Assembly: GCF_003663845.1 (NCBI RefSeq)
Contig: NZ_RCCA01000001.1
Span: 558,001 to 622,000 of the forward strand
Direction: 5' to 3'
Origin: Chryseobacterium sp. 7
Lineage (GTDB): Bacteria > Bacteroidota > Bacteroidia > Flavobacteriales > Weeksellaceae
Length of the DNA stretch: 64,000 nucleotides
A model generated the notes under the pieces. That model searched no databases, was not told where the DNA came from, and saw only the letters and a program-made list of their open reading frames with translations. Each line of letters begins with the position of its first letter. The first letter of the stretch is position 1. Shown here piece by piece: positions 17,902 to 26,601 of this stretch. The translations under genes were made by a program, and so were the position numbers.

Positions 17902-18353
17902 TTTGAAATTAAATATTTGAGATTTGAAATTATGGCCACTATAAATAATTTTGAGGATTTAGATATATGGAAAAAATCCAGAGAATTATGCCAAAAAATT
18001 TTCATCTCACTAATACAAAATTCAAATTGCAGTCAAAATATTAAAAATCAAATCGACCGTTCATCTGCTTCTGTAATGGATAATATTGCAGAAGGTTTTG
18101 AAAGGGAGGGAAATAAAGAGTTTATTAATTTTTTATCTATGTCGAAAGGATCATGTGGAGAAGTAAGATCTCAGTTGATCAGAGCATTTGATAGAGATTT
18201 TATTAACGAGAATGAATTTAATGATTTGAAAAAAGATTATGCGGATTTATCAAAAATGATTTCAGGTTTTATGAAGTATTTAAAAGCTACCGAACATAAC
18301 GGAAATAAATTTAACCGCCCATAATTTCAAATCTCAAATTTCAAATTTCAAAT
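17901..18353. mobile_element. Inverted-repeat-bounded four-helix-bundle cassette
   Basis: Bases 17901-17933 and 18321-18353 are inverted repeats of 33 bp matching at 30 positions (inner part TTTGAGATTTGAAATTAT). They enclose exactly one gene and sit between sufC and sufD in an otherwise standard suf operon. No transposase is encoded. The arrangement recalls intervening-sequence elements that carry this protein family in some rRNA genes. Mobility is inference. Confidence 0.55.
17932..18324 (+). CDS. Four-helix-bundle protein (23S rRNA IVS/S23 family)
   Basis: About 130 residues from the ATG at 17932 (MATINNFEDLDIWKKSREL); a TTG start 15 bp upstream is possible. The family marks are FEDLDIWKKSRELC, then NQIDRSSASVMDNIAEGFERE, and KGSCGEVRSQLIRA. 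Members form pentameric four-helix bundles and include bAvd of diversity-generating retroelements and ORFs in rRNA intervening sequences. No reverse transcriptase or variable repeat is nearby. The start codon overlaps one inverted-repeat arm and the stop overlaps the other, so gene and repeats form one unit. Confidence 0.85.
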   Translation: MATINNFEDLDIWKKSRELCQKIFISLIQNSNCSQNIKNQIDRSSASVMDNIAEGFEREGNKEFINFLSMSKGSCGEVRSQLIRAFDRDFINENEFNDLKKDYADLSKMISGFMKYLKATEHNGNKFNRP

Positions 18354-18358
18354 AAACA

Positions 18359-19666
18359 ATGAGTTTAAAAGAACAAATTATAGAGAACCATAATGAATTT
18401 TTGGAGAGTCTTCGTCACAGATTTCTGGATGATGAAAGAAAAGCAGCCCTTCAGAGATTCGCCAATCTTGGTTTTCCGACAAAAAAAGACGAAGAATATA
18501 AATATACCAATCTAAAGGAGATCACGGAAAAAAGCTACAACTTCTTCCCGAAAGAGAACCACAATATCACCAAAGAACAGTTTGATGAACTGCACCTTGG
18601 AGAAGAAAATTTTGATTGGATTGTTTTTGTAAACGGTAAACTTCACAAAGAACTTTCTAAAGTTTCTATTGAAAATGTAGAGTTTCTTTCATTCAATTAT
18701 GCCCTGAATGATGACAAGCATAAAGAGGTTTTTGAAAAATATTTCAACACCATTGCTTCTCAAGAACAGGCGTTTACTAACCTGAACCTTGCTTACTGTA
18801 AGTATGGTTTCTTCCTGAAAGTTCCTAAAAATGTAGTGATTGAAAAGCCAATCCACGTTTTTTACATTTCTCAGAATCAGGAGGAAAATACATTCTATAA
18901 TACAAGAAACCTTTTGATTGTAGAAGAAGGAGCCAAAGTAGAAGTGATTGAAAGCCATCATAATTTTGACAGCACTTATGTATTGACAAACTCTGTAACG
19001 GAGATCTTTACCTACCCTAATGCAAAAGCAGACTGGCACAAGCTTCAAAATGACAACAACACAACTTACCTTATTGACAATACTTTTGCAAAACAGGAAA
19101 AAGACAGCTTAACGACTGTTAATACTTTCTCTTTCGGAGGTAAATTGGTAAGAAATAACCTTGATTTTATTCATAATGGATCTAATATCAATTCATTCAT
19201 GAACGGAATCACAATCATCGGAAAAGATCAGCTGGTAGACCACCACACGGCAGTTCACCATAACTTCCCGAACTGTGAAAGTTACCAGAACTATAAAGGA
19301 ATCTTTGACGGCAATGCTCACGGAGTTTTCAACGGAAAAGTTTTCGTTGATAAAATTGCTCAGAAAACAAACGCTTATCAGCAGAACAACAATGTATTGC
19401 TAAGTGAAGGTGCAAGTATTGATACAAAGCCCCAGTTAGAGATCTTTGCTGATGATGTAAAATGTTCTCATGGCTGTACCGTAGGCCAGTTGAATGAAGA
19501 TGCTTTATTCTACCTGAGAGCAAGAGGAATTTCTAAAAAAGAAGCGCAGGCATTACTTTTATATGCTTTTGCTAATGATGCAATGCAAAACATTGACATA
19601 GAGCCTCTAAAAGAGAAAATTTCAAAGCTGTTGGCTGAGAAACTAGGAGTTGATATAGAATTCTAA
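18359..19666 (+). CDS. sufD: Fe-S cluster assembly protein SufD
   Basis: This 435-aa partner of SufB in the SufBC2D scaffold has family length and blocks such as PTKKDEEYKYTNL, the beta-helix core, QTNAYQQNNNVLLSEGA, and IFADDVKCSHGCTVGQLNEDALFYLRARGI near the C-terminus. It begins 6 bp after the right arm of the four-helix cassette. sufS and sufE do not follow. A terminator comes about 20 bp later, so the cysteine desulfurase must be encoded elsewhere. Confidence 0.95.
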   Translation: MSLKEQIIENHNEFLESLRHRFLDDERKAALQRFANLGFPTKKDEEYKYTNLKEITEKSYNFFPKENHNITKEQFDELHLGEENFDWIVFVNGKLHKELSKVSIENVEFLSFNYALNDDKHKEVFEKYFNTIASQEQAFTNLNLAYCKYGFFLKVPKNVVIEKPIHVFYISQNQEENTFYNTRNLLIVEEGAKVEVIESHHNFDSTYVLTNSVTEIFTYPNAKADWHKLQNDNNTTYLIDNTFAKQEKDSLTTVNTFSFGGKLVRNNLDFIHNGSNINSFMNGITIIGKDQLVDHHTAVHHNFPNCESYQNYKGIFDGNAHGVFNGKVFVDKIAQKTNAYQQNNNVLLSEGASIDTKPQLEIFADDVKCSHGCTVGQLNEDALFYLRARGISKKEAQALLLYAFANDAMQNIDIEPLKEKISKLLAEKLGVDIEF

Positions 19667-19686
19667 GACTTATATATATTGATAAA

Positions 19687-19718
19687 CAAAAGCACTTCTT
19701 TCGAAGTGCTTTTTATTT
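19687..19718 (+). terminator. Terminator of the suf operon
   Basis: The stem AAAGCACTTC / GAAGTGCTTT with a TTTC loop is followed by a T-rich tract. Confidence 0.85.
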
Positions 19719-19741
19719 TTATAACAGATTATCTTTCTGTT

Positions 19742-20665
19742 TTATTTTTTCAACCAATCCTGATTTCCTTTATTATCAGATCTTTTCTTACCGTTATCAA
19801 AATTGTAAGCCAGTCCTACTCCTAATGTCTGCTTCAGCTGTGTTTTCCATATCTGATTATGGTCATACAACAGATCAAGTGTTACATTCGTGGAGATATA
19901 TTTATTGATTTTCATGCTTAAAACTCCGCTGTATCCAAGAACAAGTCTTTCCGGGTGGTCAAGATAATTTGAGAATACAGAAGCCGTATTCAGCAAGGTA
20001 ATATTATCCATAATCTTCAGCTTATACATGGCTGTACCAAGGAAACCGAATTGGAAAAGAGAAGAGTCTCCGTCATGCTTAAGTCCATACGTTCCGGCCG
20101 TTTGAAGGTCTTTGTCTAAAACAAAAGTCCATCTGGCATTTGCCGGACGTAAAGTTACCGTAAGATTGTCATTAGGACGATAAGTAACCCCTGCTCCTAA
20201 ATTAACATATCCCGGTGCCATAAAGTTAGAAATCTTTTTAGCATCAGGGTTGTTTCCGTCTTCATATCCCGGTGCAAACTGAGTCTGAAGGCCTGCACCT
20301 GTTGATAGATACCAATGCTTGGCAAACTCTCTACCATAATTAGTAGAAAGGTTAATAACGTCCTGAGTTTTTCTTACTCCGGTTCCCTGTGTATTATTTT
20401 GTCCGTAACCAAGAATAATAATGTTTTCCCAAAGATCTTTTCCTTTTTCATATGTAAGGTTGTAATTGACACCGGCAAGCCACCCAACGTTGTTGGCTCC
20501 CCCTCCTACCCAGTTTGAAAAGGCAGCCTGATTAAGCATTAATGTGTTTTGTCCCTGAATAGACCAGGCTTTAACAGTATCTGTTGCCGGAGCTTCCGTT
20601 TTAGTCTCCTGAGCCATTGCTACAGCTCCAAGAGAAATAGAACTGATCAATAAAAGTTTTTTCAT
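19742..20665 (-). CDS. DUF3078 outer-membrane beta-barrel protein
   Basis: This 307-aa protein has a signal peptide (MKKLLLISSISLGAVAMAQ). The family block WVGGGANNVGWLAGVNYN is followed by alternating amphipathic strands (WENIIILGYGQNN, LSTGAGLQTQFAPGYEDG, YRPNDNLTVTLRPANARWTF) typical of a small outer-membrane barrel. The C-terminus is NQDWLKK. Function is unknown for the family. A close paralogue lies immediately upstream on the same strand. Confidence 0.8.
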   Translation of the reverse strand: MKKLLLISSISLGAVAMAQETKTEAPATDTVKAWSIQGQNTLMLNQAAFSNWVGGGANNVGWLAGVNYNLTYEKGKDLWENIIILGYGQNNTQGTGVRKTQDVINLSTNYGREFAKHWYLSTGAGLQTQFAPGYEDGNNPDAKKISNFMAPGYVNLGAGVTYRPNDNLTVTLRPANARWTFVLDKDLQTAGTYGLKHDGDSSLFQFGFLGTAMYKLKIMDNITLLNTASVFSNYLDHPERLVLGYSGVLSMKINKYISTNVTLDLLYDHNQIWKTQLKQTLGVGLAYNFDNGKKRSDNKGNQDWLKK

Positions 20666-20680
20666 AATGACGATTTATTA

Positions 20681-20688
20681 CAAATGTA
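20681..20688 (-). promoter_or_regulatory. -7 box for the downstream DUF3078 gene
   Basis: The minus strand reads TACATTTG about 16 bases before the start. No clear -33 element is seen. Confidence 0.4.
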
Positions 20689-20840
20689 TAAATAATAATC
20701 TTTGCCGGAATAAAATTCACTTTAAAATGAATTTAGCAACACTAAATTACCGCTTATAATCCCATGAAAATAAATCATTTAAGCGAAAAACCTTAAGTCT
20801 TCAAACTTAAATCAACTTAAAATTACAGTATTTTTAAAAT

Positions 20841-20873
20841 AAAAAAACACCTCATTTCTGAAGTGTTCTTTTA
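20841..20873 (-). terminator. Terminator after the upstream DUF3078 gene
   Basis: Minus-strand stem AACACTTCA / TGAGGTGTT (one wobble pair) followed by a T-run. It shows that the two paralogues are transcribed separately. Confidence 0.75.
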
Positions 20874-20892
20874 TTGAAATTGATATTCAATA

Positions 20893-21819
20893 TTATTTTT
20901 TTAACCACCACTGGCTGTCTTTTCGGTCAGAACGTTTTACTCCATTATTCAAGGTATAAGCGAAGCCGATTCCAAGAGTTTGTTTCAGCTGTGTTTTTTC
21001 GATTTGATTATGATCATATAGCAAATCTACCGTAACATTGGATGAAATATATTTGTTTACTTTCAAGTTCAATAGCGCTCCGTATGCAAGAACCAGTCTT
21101 TCCGGATGATCAAGATAATTGGAAAAGACAGAAGCAGTATTCGTTAAGTAAATATCTTCCATTATTTTCAGCTTGTAAATGGCTGTTCCCAGAAAACCGA
21201 ACTGCAATAAAGAAGTATTCCCATCATTTTTCAAACCATAACTTCCTGCTGTTTGAAGATCTTTATCCAGTACAAAAGTCCATCTGGCGTTGGTAGGACG
21301 TAAAGTAACTGTAACATCATCATTAGGCCTGTATGTGATACCCATCCCGAGATTCAGGTAGCCTGGTGCCATAAAGTTTGAGATTTTCTTGGCTTCAGGA
21401 TTATTTCCGTCTTCATATCCCGGTGCAAACTGAGACTGAAATCCCGCTCCCAGAGAGAAATACCAGCTTTTGGAAAACTTTCTCCCGTAATTGGTAGAAA
21501 TGTTAATTACATCCTGTGTTTTTCTTATTCCAAGCCCTTTGGTATCATTTTGCCCATACCCAAGAATAATGATATTTTCCCAAAGGTCTTTATCTTTTTC
21601 ATAGGTGATGTTGTAATTAGCTCCGGCAAGCCATCCCACGTTATTGGCTCCCCCTCCAACCCAGTTTGAGAATGCAGCCTGGTTGATCATTAATGTATTT
21701 TTTCCTAAAACAGACCAGTATTTCACTGTGTCTACCACTACGGAATCTTTTTTCAATTCTTCTTGTGCACTTGCATAAATTCCTATAAAACAGGAAAGAA
21801 TCAATAAAAACTTCTTCAT
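20893..21819 (-). CDS. DUF3078 outer-membrane beta-barrel protein, paralogue
   Basis: This 308-aa protein has a signal peptide (MKKFLLILSCFIGIYASAQ) and is near-identical in the family core to the gene at 19742-20665, for example WVGGGANNVGWLAGANYN and GYEDGNNPEAKKISNFMAPGY. The pair is a tandem duplication with diverged signal peptides and similar ends (QWWLKK against QDWLKK). Each copy has its own promoter and terminator, so they may be expressed differently. Confidence 0.8.
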   Translation of the reverse strand: MKKFLLILSCFIGIYASAQEELKKDSVVVDTVKYWSVLGKNTLMINQAAFSNWVGGGANNVGWLAGANYNITYEKDKDLWENIIILGYGQNDTKGLGIRKTQDVINISTNYGRKFSKSWYFSLGAGFQSQFAPGYEDGNNPEAKKISNFMAPGYLNLGMGITYRPNDDVTVTLRPTNARWTFVLDKDLQTAGSYGLKNDGNTSLLQFGFLGTAIYKLKIMEDIYLTNTASVFSNYLDHPERLVLAYGALLNLKVNKYISSNVTVDLLYDHNQIEKTQLKQTLGIGFAYTLNNGVKRSDRKDSQWWLKK

Positions 21820-21840
21820 TACTCTTAATAATTTTCAATA

Positions 21841-21874
21841 CAAAAGTATTAATATAATTTTTTTTAAAGGCAAA
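21841..21874 (-). promoter_or_regulatory. Promoter of the upstream DUF3078 gene
   Basis: The minus strand carries TTTG (21874-21871), a 22-nt spacer and TACTTTTG (21848-21841), 21 bases before the start at 21819. Confidence 0.55.
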
Positions 21875-22068
21875 TTCAGCTTTAAAGAATTGAATTTCAT
21901 CAAAGCTGAATCAATCACAATAACATAGTTCTATAAAATCAGTGCCAAAATAATAAGTTTGAAAATAAAATTTGATACCTTTTGTCTTAAAATCAGGTGG
22001 GTAGAAATTAATTCATCGCCAAATTTTCCGAAATTTATCCTTGGCTTTTGATTTGACATAAAATCTTC

Positions 22069-22836
22069 ATGTTTAAAAACGTAATTTCCAAAAGAGCGGT
22101 TATATACCCATTGCTGATGCTTTCTGCAATGTGGTTCGGGTATTTCTTACAAATGCAGGGCTTTTTCCAAAGCTGCTTTGGAGCCATCATTCCACTTTTG
22201 CCTGAAGGGTTGCTTGGTGTAGCCACCTCTCCTCTTTTACACGGAAATATTGATCATATTATAGGAAACTCTATTCCGATAGCAGCATTGATGTTTTTGC
22301 TGTATCAGTTTTATCCTATTGTTGCCAACAAAGTCTTTATCATCGGCTGGCTCGCGACAGGGCTTTTGGTATGGCTTCTTCCCCCTATTGACATTCTTAC
22401 CGGCGAATATATGTACACCTGTACCATTGGAGCCAGTGGCGTAGTGTATGTGCTTGCATTCTTCCTGTTTTTCAGCGGGGTATTCAAGTGGAACACCAAA
22501 CTTTTAACCATTTCAATGCTTGTAGTACTGTATTATGGAAGCTTAATCTGGGGAATGCTTCCCGAAGAACTGTTCTACAATATGCAGGAGCCAAGTAAAA
22601 TCTCATGGCAGGCCCACCTTTCAGGAGCCGTAGTAGGAAGCATCATTGCATTTTCCTTTAAAAATGTGGGTGAAAAGAAGAAAAAATTTATTTGGGAATT
22701 CCCTAATTATTATAGTGAAAAGGATGATAAACTGTGGCAGGAATACAAGGAAAACCATCCGGAAGACTTTATGGAACTGCCTTATAAAAAAAGAGATGAT
22801 ATCTGGGATCATTTGGAAGAATTAAGAAAGAGATAA
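22069..22836 (+). CDS. Rhomboid family intramembrane serine protease
   Basis: This 255-aa protein has about six membrane helices and a C-terminal charged tail of about 60 residues. The catalytic dyad is visible as Ser in IGASG (about residue 125) and His in QAHLSGA (about residue 185). LLHGNIDHIIGN after the first helix is the rhomboid loop. It cleaves membrane proteins within or near the bilayer; substrates are unknown. The cytosolic tail (FIWEFPNYYSEKDDKLWQEYKENHPEDF) is an added element. dprA follows 33 bp downstream on the same strand. Confidence 0.9.
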   Translation: MFKNVISKRAVIYPLLMLSAMWFGYFLQMQGFFQSCFGAIIPLLPEGLLGVATSPLLHGNIDHIIGNSIPIAALMFLLYQFYPIVANKVFIIGWLATGLLVWLLPPIDILTGEYMYTCTIGASGVVYVLAFFLFFSGVFKWNTKLLTISMLVVLYYGSLIWGMLPEELFYNMQEPSKISWQAHLSGAVVGSIIAFSFKNVGEKKKKFIWEFPNYYSEKDDKLWQEYKENHPEDFMELPYKKRDDIWDHLEELRKR

Positions 22837-22869
22837 TACTTATTTCACTACATTTGAAAAAAAACACCA

Positions 22870-23979
22870 ATGATCTCTGAAGAATATTTATATGCTATCG
22901 CTCTCCGTGAATGCAGCCAGATTGGCGACATTCATTTTCATAAACTTGTCCGTACTTTTGGAAGTACTCAGGAAGCATGGAAAAGAGCAAAGAAAGAGTA
23001 TAAAAAACTGGAAGGAATAGGACAAAAAACGGTTTCGGATATTGGCAATGAGGCTCATTTGAAATTCGCAGAAGAAGAATTAAATTTTTGCGAAAAAAAT
23101 AATATCCAAATCAGGTTAAAACACCTTTATGAAATACCTTCCCTCCTTCAGGAATGCAACGACTCTCCTGCCATTCTTTATCAAAAAGGACAGATCAATG
23201 ATTTACTTCCCAAAGTAAGTATTGTAGGAACCCGGAATATAACTTCTTACGGCAGACAATTTATTGAAGCGTTTTTTGAAGCATCAAAATCCTCACCATA
23301 TACATCAGTAAGCGGCCTTGCTTTAGGAATAGACAAGGAGGTTCATGAACAGTCTATACTTACCGGAAAACCTACTATAGGAGTTCTCGCTCATGGTTTT
23401 AAGCACTTATATCCGTCGAAAAACAAGCGCCTTTCTGAGAAAATTATTGATGAAAGAGGTGCATTAATTACAGAATTCAGTTCTTCCAGAAAGCCAGACC
23501 GGGAAAATTTTATACAAAGAAACAGAATTGTAGCGGGAATGTCTCCGGCGACCATTGTTGTGGAAACTGGTTTTGGTGGCGGCTCAATAAGCACCGCAAC
23601 ATTTGCGAATGACTATAACCGTGACGTGTTTGCTCTCCCTGGAAAAATTACTGACGCAGCCAGCCAAGGATGTAATCAGCTGATTTTCCATAATAAAGCA
23701 ACAGCTATTTCAACCATCAAAGATCTCATCAGCATGCTTGGATTGAATGAACCCAAAGAAAAAATGGAAGAGTTATTTCCTCACAGCGAGAAAAGAATAC
23801 AACTATCTGATAGTCAGAATTTAATATATCAATCTATCAAAGACCATCCTCAGATCTCTCTGGACGATCTCTCGCAGAAAATTGAAGTTTCCCCTTACAG
23901 AATTTTACCAATAATTTTAGAATTGGAACTTTTAGGGAAAGTAAAATCATTTTCCGGGAGGCAATTTATTGCAATTTAA
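22870..23979 (+). CDS. dprA: DNA-processing protein DprA
   Basis: This 369-aa cytosolic protein loads RecA onto incoming single-stranded DNA during natural transformation. It has the Rossmann-like core (SIVGTRNITSYGRQFIE, SVSGLALGIDKEVHEQSI, GVLAHGFKHLYPSKNKRL, FIQRNRIVAGMSPATIVVE, NRDVFALPGKITDAASQGCNQLI) plus an N-terminal helical domain and a C-terminal winged-helix-like module (SLDDLSQKIEVSPYRILPIILELELLGKV). It is intact here, whereas comM, another transformation gene, is disrupted at 51563. Confidence 0.95.
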   Translation: MISEEYLYAIALRECSQIGDIHFHKLVRTFGSTQEAWKRAKKEYKKLEGIGQKTVSDIGNEAHLKFAEEELNFCEKNNIQIRLKHLYEIPSLLQECNDSPAILYQKGQINDLLPKVSIVGTRNITSYGRQFIEAFFEASKSSPYTSVSGLALGIDKEVHEQSILTGKPTIGVLAHGFKHLYPSKNKRLSEKIIDERGALITEFSSSRKPDRENFIQRNRIVAGMSPATIVVETGFGGGSISTATFANDYNRDVFALPGKITDAASQGCNQLIFHNKATAISTIKDLISMLGLNEPKEKMEELFPHSEKRIQLSDSQNLIYQSIKDHPQISLDDLSQKIEVSPYRILPIILELELLGKVKSFSGRQFIAI

Positions 23980-24113
23980 TATTTAACGATTTCTTAATAT
24001 TGCATTATTTCACACATAACATTTCATTTTTAATAAAATTTAATCACAAATTATCAATTTAATAATATTACGAAACATTATTATTTAATTTTTAACAATG
24101 TTAAAATATAGTG

Positions 24114-24143
24114 TTGTGAATCTTGAAAAAAAAATTAAATTTG
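24114..24143 (+). promoter_or_regulatory. Promoter of gdhA
   Basis: TTG (24114-24116), a 19-nt spacer and TAAATTTG (24136-24143) lie 27 bp before the ATG. Confidence 0.7.
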
Positions 24144-24169
24144 TTGACAATAATATTCAACCTTAATAT

Positions 24170-25528
24170 ATGGAACAATATAATATTGACCAGAAAATCC
24201 AAGAGTTTATTGCAAAAATTGAAGCAAAAAATCCTAACGAACCGGAGTTCTTACAAGCTGTAAAAGAAGTTGCCGTAACTGTAATTCCATTCATTGCTAC
24301 TAAAAAAGAATATACCGGAATGAAGCTGCTTGAAAGAATGGCTGAAGCTGAAAGAATTATTATTTTCAGAGTTCCATGGGTTGATGACAAAGGAGAAATT
24401 CAGGTTAACAGAGGTTTCAGAATTCAAATGAACTCTGCTATTGGTCCATACAAAGGAGGAATCCGTTTCCATCCTACGGTAAACTTATCAGTTCTTAAGT
24501 TCTTAGCTTTTGAACAAGTATTCAAAAACTCTTTAACAACACTTCCAATGGGAGGTGGTAAAGGAGGTTCAGATTTCGATCCACAAGGAAAGTCTGACAT
24601 GGAAGTAATGCGTTTCTGCCAGGCTTTCATGACAGAACTGTGCAAGCATATTGGTCCTGAAACAGATGTACCTGCAGGAGACATTGGTGTTGGAGCAAGA
24701 GAAATCGGATATTTATTCGGACAGTACAAGAAAATCAGAAACGAGTTTACGGGAGTTCTTACAGGAAAAGGTCTTGCTTACGGAGGTTCATTAATCCGTC
24801 CTGAAGCTACAGGATACGGTGTAGTATACTTCGCTGAACAGATGCTTAAAACAATCGGACAGAATTTCGAAGGTAAAATTGTAACGGTATCAGGTTTCGG
24901 AAACGTAGCTTGGGGAGTTATCAAAAAAGCAACTGAACTAGGAGCTAAAGTAGTAACAGTTTCTGGTCCAGACGGATACATTTACGATAAAGATGGTATC
25001 AGCGGAGAAAAGATTGACTATCTGTTAGAGCTTAGATCTTCCGGAAACAACAGAGCTGAAGATTATGCTAAAAAATATCCATCTGCTGAGTTCCACGCTG
25101 GAAAACGTCCTTGGGATGTGAAGTGTGATGTAGCTTTCCCTTCTGCAACTCAAAACGAATTAGATTTAGATGATGCAAGAAAATTAGTTGAAAACGGATG
25201 TATCTGTGTAACTGAAGCAGCTAACATGCCTTCTACATTAGATGCTATCAACTATTTCTTAGATAATAAAGTATTATTCTCTCCTGGTAAAGCTTCCAAT
25301 GCTGGAGGTGTTGCAACTTCAGGATTAGAAATGACTCAGAACTCTATCCGTCTTAACTGGACTTCTGAAGAAGTAGACGCAAGATTAAAGGAAATCATGA
25401 TTGGTATCCATAAAGCTTGCAGAGACTACGGAAAAGACGAAGACGGTTATGTAAACTACGTAAAAGGTGCAAATATTGCCGGCTTCGTAAAAGTAGCAGA
25501 AGCAATGTTGGCTCAAGGAGTTGTGTAA
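24170..25528 (+). CDS. gdhA: NADP-type glutamate dehydrogenase
   Basis: This 452-aa cytosolic enzyme interconverts 2-oxoglutarate plus ammonia and glutamate. The hexameric bacterial class is indicated by length and by the motifs GPYKGGIRFHPTVN, the catalytic-lysine PMGGGKGGSDFDPQGKS, GDIGVGAREIGYLFG and the cofactor loop VSGFGNVAWG. NADP preference is inferred from family resemblance. It has its own promoter and terminator and is monocistronic. Confidence 0.95.
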   Translation: MEQYNIDQKIQEFIAKIEAKNPNEPEFLQAVKEVAVTVIPFIATKKEYTGMKLLERMAEAERIIIFRVPWVDDKGEIQVNRGFRIQMNSAIGPYKGGIRFHPTVNLSVLKFLAFEQVFKNSLTTLPMGGGKGGSDFDPQGKSDMEVMRFCQAFMTELCKHIGPETDVPAGDIGVGAREIGYLFGQYKKIRNEFTGVLTGKGLAYGGSLIRPEATGYGVVYFAEQMLKTIGQNFEGKIVTVSGFGNVAWGVIKKATELGAKVVTVSGPDGYIYDKDGISGEKIDYLLELRSSGNNRAEDYAKKYPSAEFHAGKRPWDVKCDVAFPSATQNELDLDDARKLVENGCICVTEAANMPSTLDAINYFLDNKVLFSPGKASNAGGVATSGLEMTQNSIRLNWTSEEVDARLKEIMIGIHKACRDYGKDEDGYVNYVKGANIAGFVKVAEAMLAQGVV

Positions 25529-25537
25529 CATAAAAAG

Positions 25538-25568
25538 TAAAGGTTGGGAAAAACTCCCGACCTTTTTT
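25538..25568 (+). terminator. Terminator after gdhA
   Basis: The stem AAGGTTGGGA / TCCCGACCTT (one wobble pair) is followed by a T-run, about 12 bases past the gdhA stop. Confidence 0.8.
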
Positions 25569-25618
25569 GATATAGCCTGTTCCCGGGATAATGGGAAAAA
25601 AGTAAAAAGTGAAAGGAG

Positions 25619-25648
25619 AAAGCGCTGCTATATGCAGCGCTTTTTTTA
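25619..25648 (+). terminator. GC-rich hairpin with T-run before the DUF1801 gene
   Basis: The perfect stem AAAGCGCTGC / GCAGCGCTTT is followed by seven T. It lies only 11 bases before the next ATG, so it is either a second gdhA terminator or an attenuator-like element for that gene. Confidence 0.7.
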
Positions 25649-25658
25649 TTTTTATATA

Positions 25659-26027
25659 ATGAAAAACACCTTTAAAAATATTGATGAATACATTCTTCTG
25701 TTCCCAATGGAAGTACAGGAAAAACTGCTTGAACTGAGAAAAGCCATTCATTCTCAGGCTTCAGATCTGGAGGAATATATTGGCTATCAAATGCCTGCTT
25801 TCAGATATAAAGGAAAGCCCATGATCTATTTTGCAGGGTACAAAAAACACATTGGATTGTATCCGGGAGCAGAAGGCATCAGTCATTTTGAGGCTGATTT
25901 TAATGAAAGAAAATATAAGTTTTCTAAAGGTGCCGTACAATTTCCAATCACCGAAGAACTTCCGTTGGATTTAATTCATAAAATGGTCAGGTTTAAAATT
26001 GAAGAAATTGAGCAAAAAAAATCCTGA
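25659..26027 (+). CDS. DUF1801 (YdhG/CyaY-like) protein
   Basis: The ATG at 25659 (MKNTFKNIDEYILLFPMEVQ) gives a 122-aa protein of normal family length. An in-frame extension upstream crosses both terminators and is not credible. The DUF1801 marks are KLLELRKAIHSQ, EEYIGYQMPAFRYKGKPMIYFAGYKKHIGLYPG and KGAVQFPITEELPLDLI. Some relatives are proposed iron chaperones; the role here is unproven. Confidence 0.8.
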   Translation: MKNTFKNIDEYILLFPMEVQEKLLELRKAIHSQASDLEEYIGYQMPAFRYKGKPMIYFAGYKKHIGLYPGAEGISHFEADFNERKYKFSKGAVQFPITEELPLDLIHKMVRFKIEEIEQKKS

Positions 26028-26069
26028 AATACAAGATTCCAGGATTCCGACTAGTGTTTGCTAAAGTGC

Positions 26070-26366
26070 TTACTTTTTCTTCTTTTTGTCTTTCTTCTCT
26101 TCTTTAGGAGTATCTGCAGGTTTGGTAGTATCCGTAGGCGTTGTGCTTACTGTAGGATCTGTTGCAGGAGAATTCTCCATAGTGGTAACAGGTGCTTTTT
26201 CCTGTTGGGTTTTTGGATCCGAAGGACTTGTAGTCTGCGTATTCGGTTGAGTTTGAGTTGTCGTTTGTTTGTTCGTAGAGGTATCCGGCTTTTGTGTTGT
26301 TGATTGTGCCGAAACTGCGATTACTCCAACTAAGGTAAACGCTGCCGTTAAAAATAACTTTTTCAT
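26070..26366 (-). CDS. Small secreted Thr/Pro/Lys-rich protein
   Basis: This 98-aa protein consists of a signal peptide (MKKLFLTAAFTLVGVIAVSAQ) and a mature part of almost only Thr, Gln, Pro, Ser, Asp and Lys, ending in a run of lysines (KKDKKKKK). It is disordered, with no recognisable domain, and probably periplasmic or surface-exposed. Similar short Thr/Lys-rich proteins are common in Chryseobacterium and have no known function. Confidence 0.65.
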   Translation of the reverse strand: MKKLFLTAAFTLVGVIAVSAQSTTQKPDTSTNKQTTTQTQPNTQTTSPSDPKTQQEKAPVTTMENSPATDPTVSTTPTDTTKPADTPKEEKKDKKKKK

Positions 26367-26493
26367 AATGTAATATTTAAATGATTGTTTAACTTAAACG
26401 AGACATCATTTATAAAATTATACGTAATAAGCTTATTTAACGTACTTTATAATTATTTAAGAGGATTTTGGAAAAAAGATTTCAATTAGCTCA

Positions 26494-26599
26494 GCTGGAA
26501 GAGTAATGCTGGAGGCTGGAAGTTTATTCCAGTGAAAATATTACCTAAAACGGTTTATTATTAAGACTTCTTACTTCCATCATCCAGCTCCCACCTTAG
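26494..26599. repeat. Imperfect inverted repeat, probably dispersed
   Basis: The left part contains GGAGGCTGGAAGTTTATTCCAG and the right part ACTTCCATCATCCAGCTCCCA, which are partly complementary. No gene lies here. It resembles scattered GCTGGAAG...CTTCCAGC repeats that I associate with Chryseobacterium genomes, from memory. Confidence 0.45.
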
Positions 26600-26601
26600 G
26601 C

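Noticed and set aside
17932..18324. The four-helix-bundle protein as bAvd of a diversity-generating retroelement.
   Set aside because: No reverse transcriptase, template repeat or variable-repeat target is nearby.
26484..26530. A tRNA-like stretch (TTAGCTCAGCTGGAAGAG) in the gap before the YkgJ gene.
   Set aside because: It resembles a D-arm, but no anticodon arm, T-arm or acceptor pairing follows. It is better explained by the inverted repeat there.
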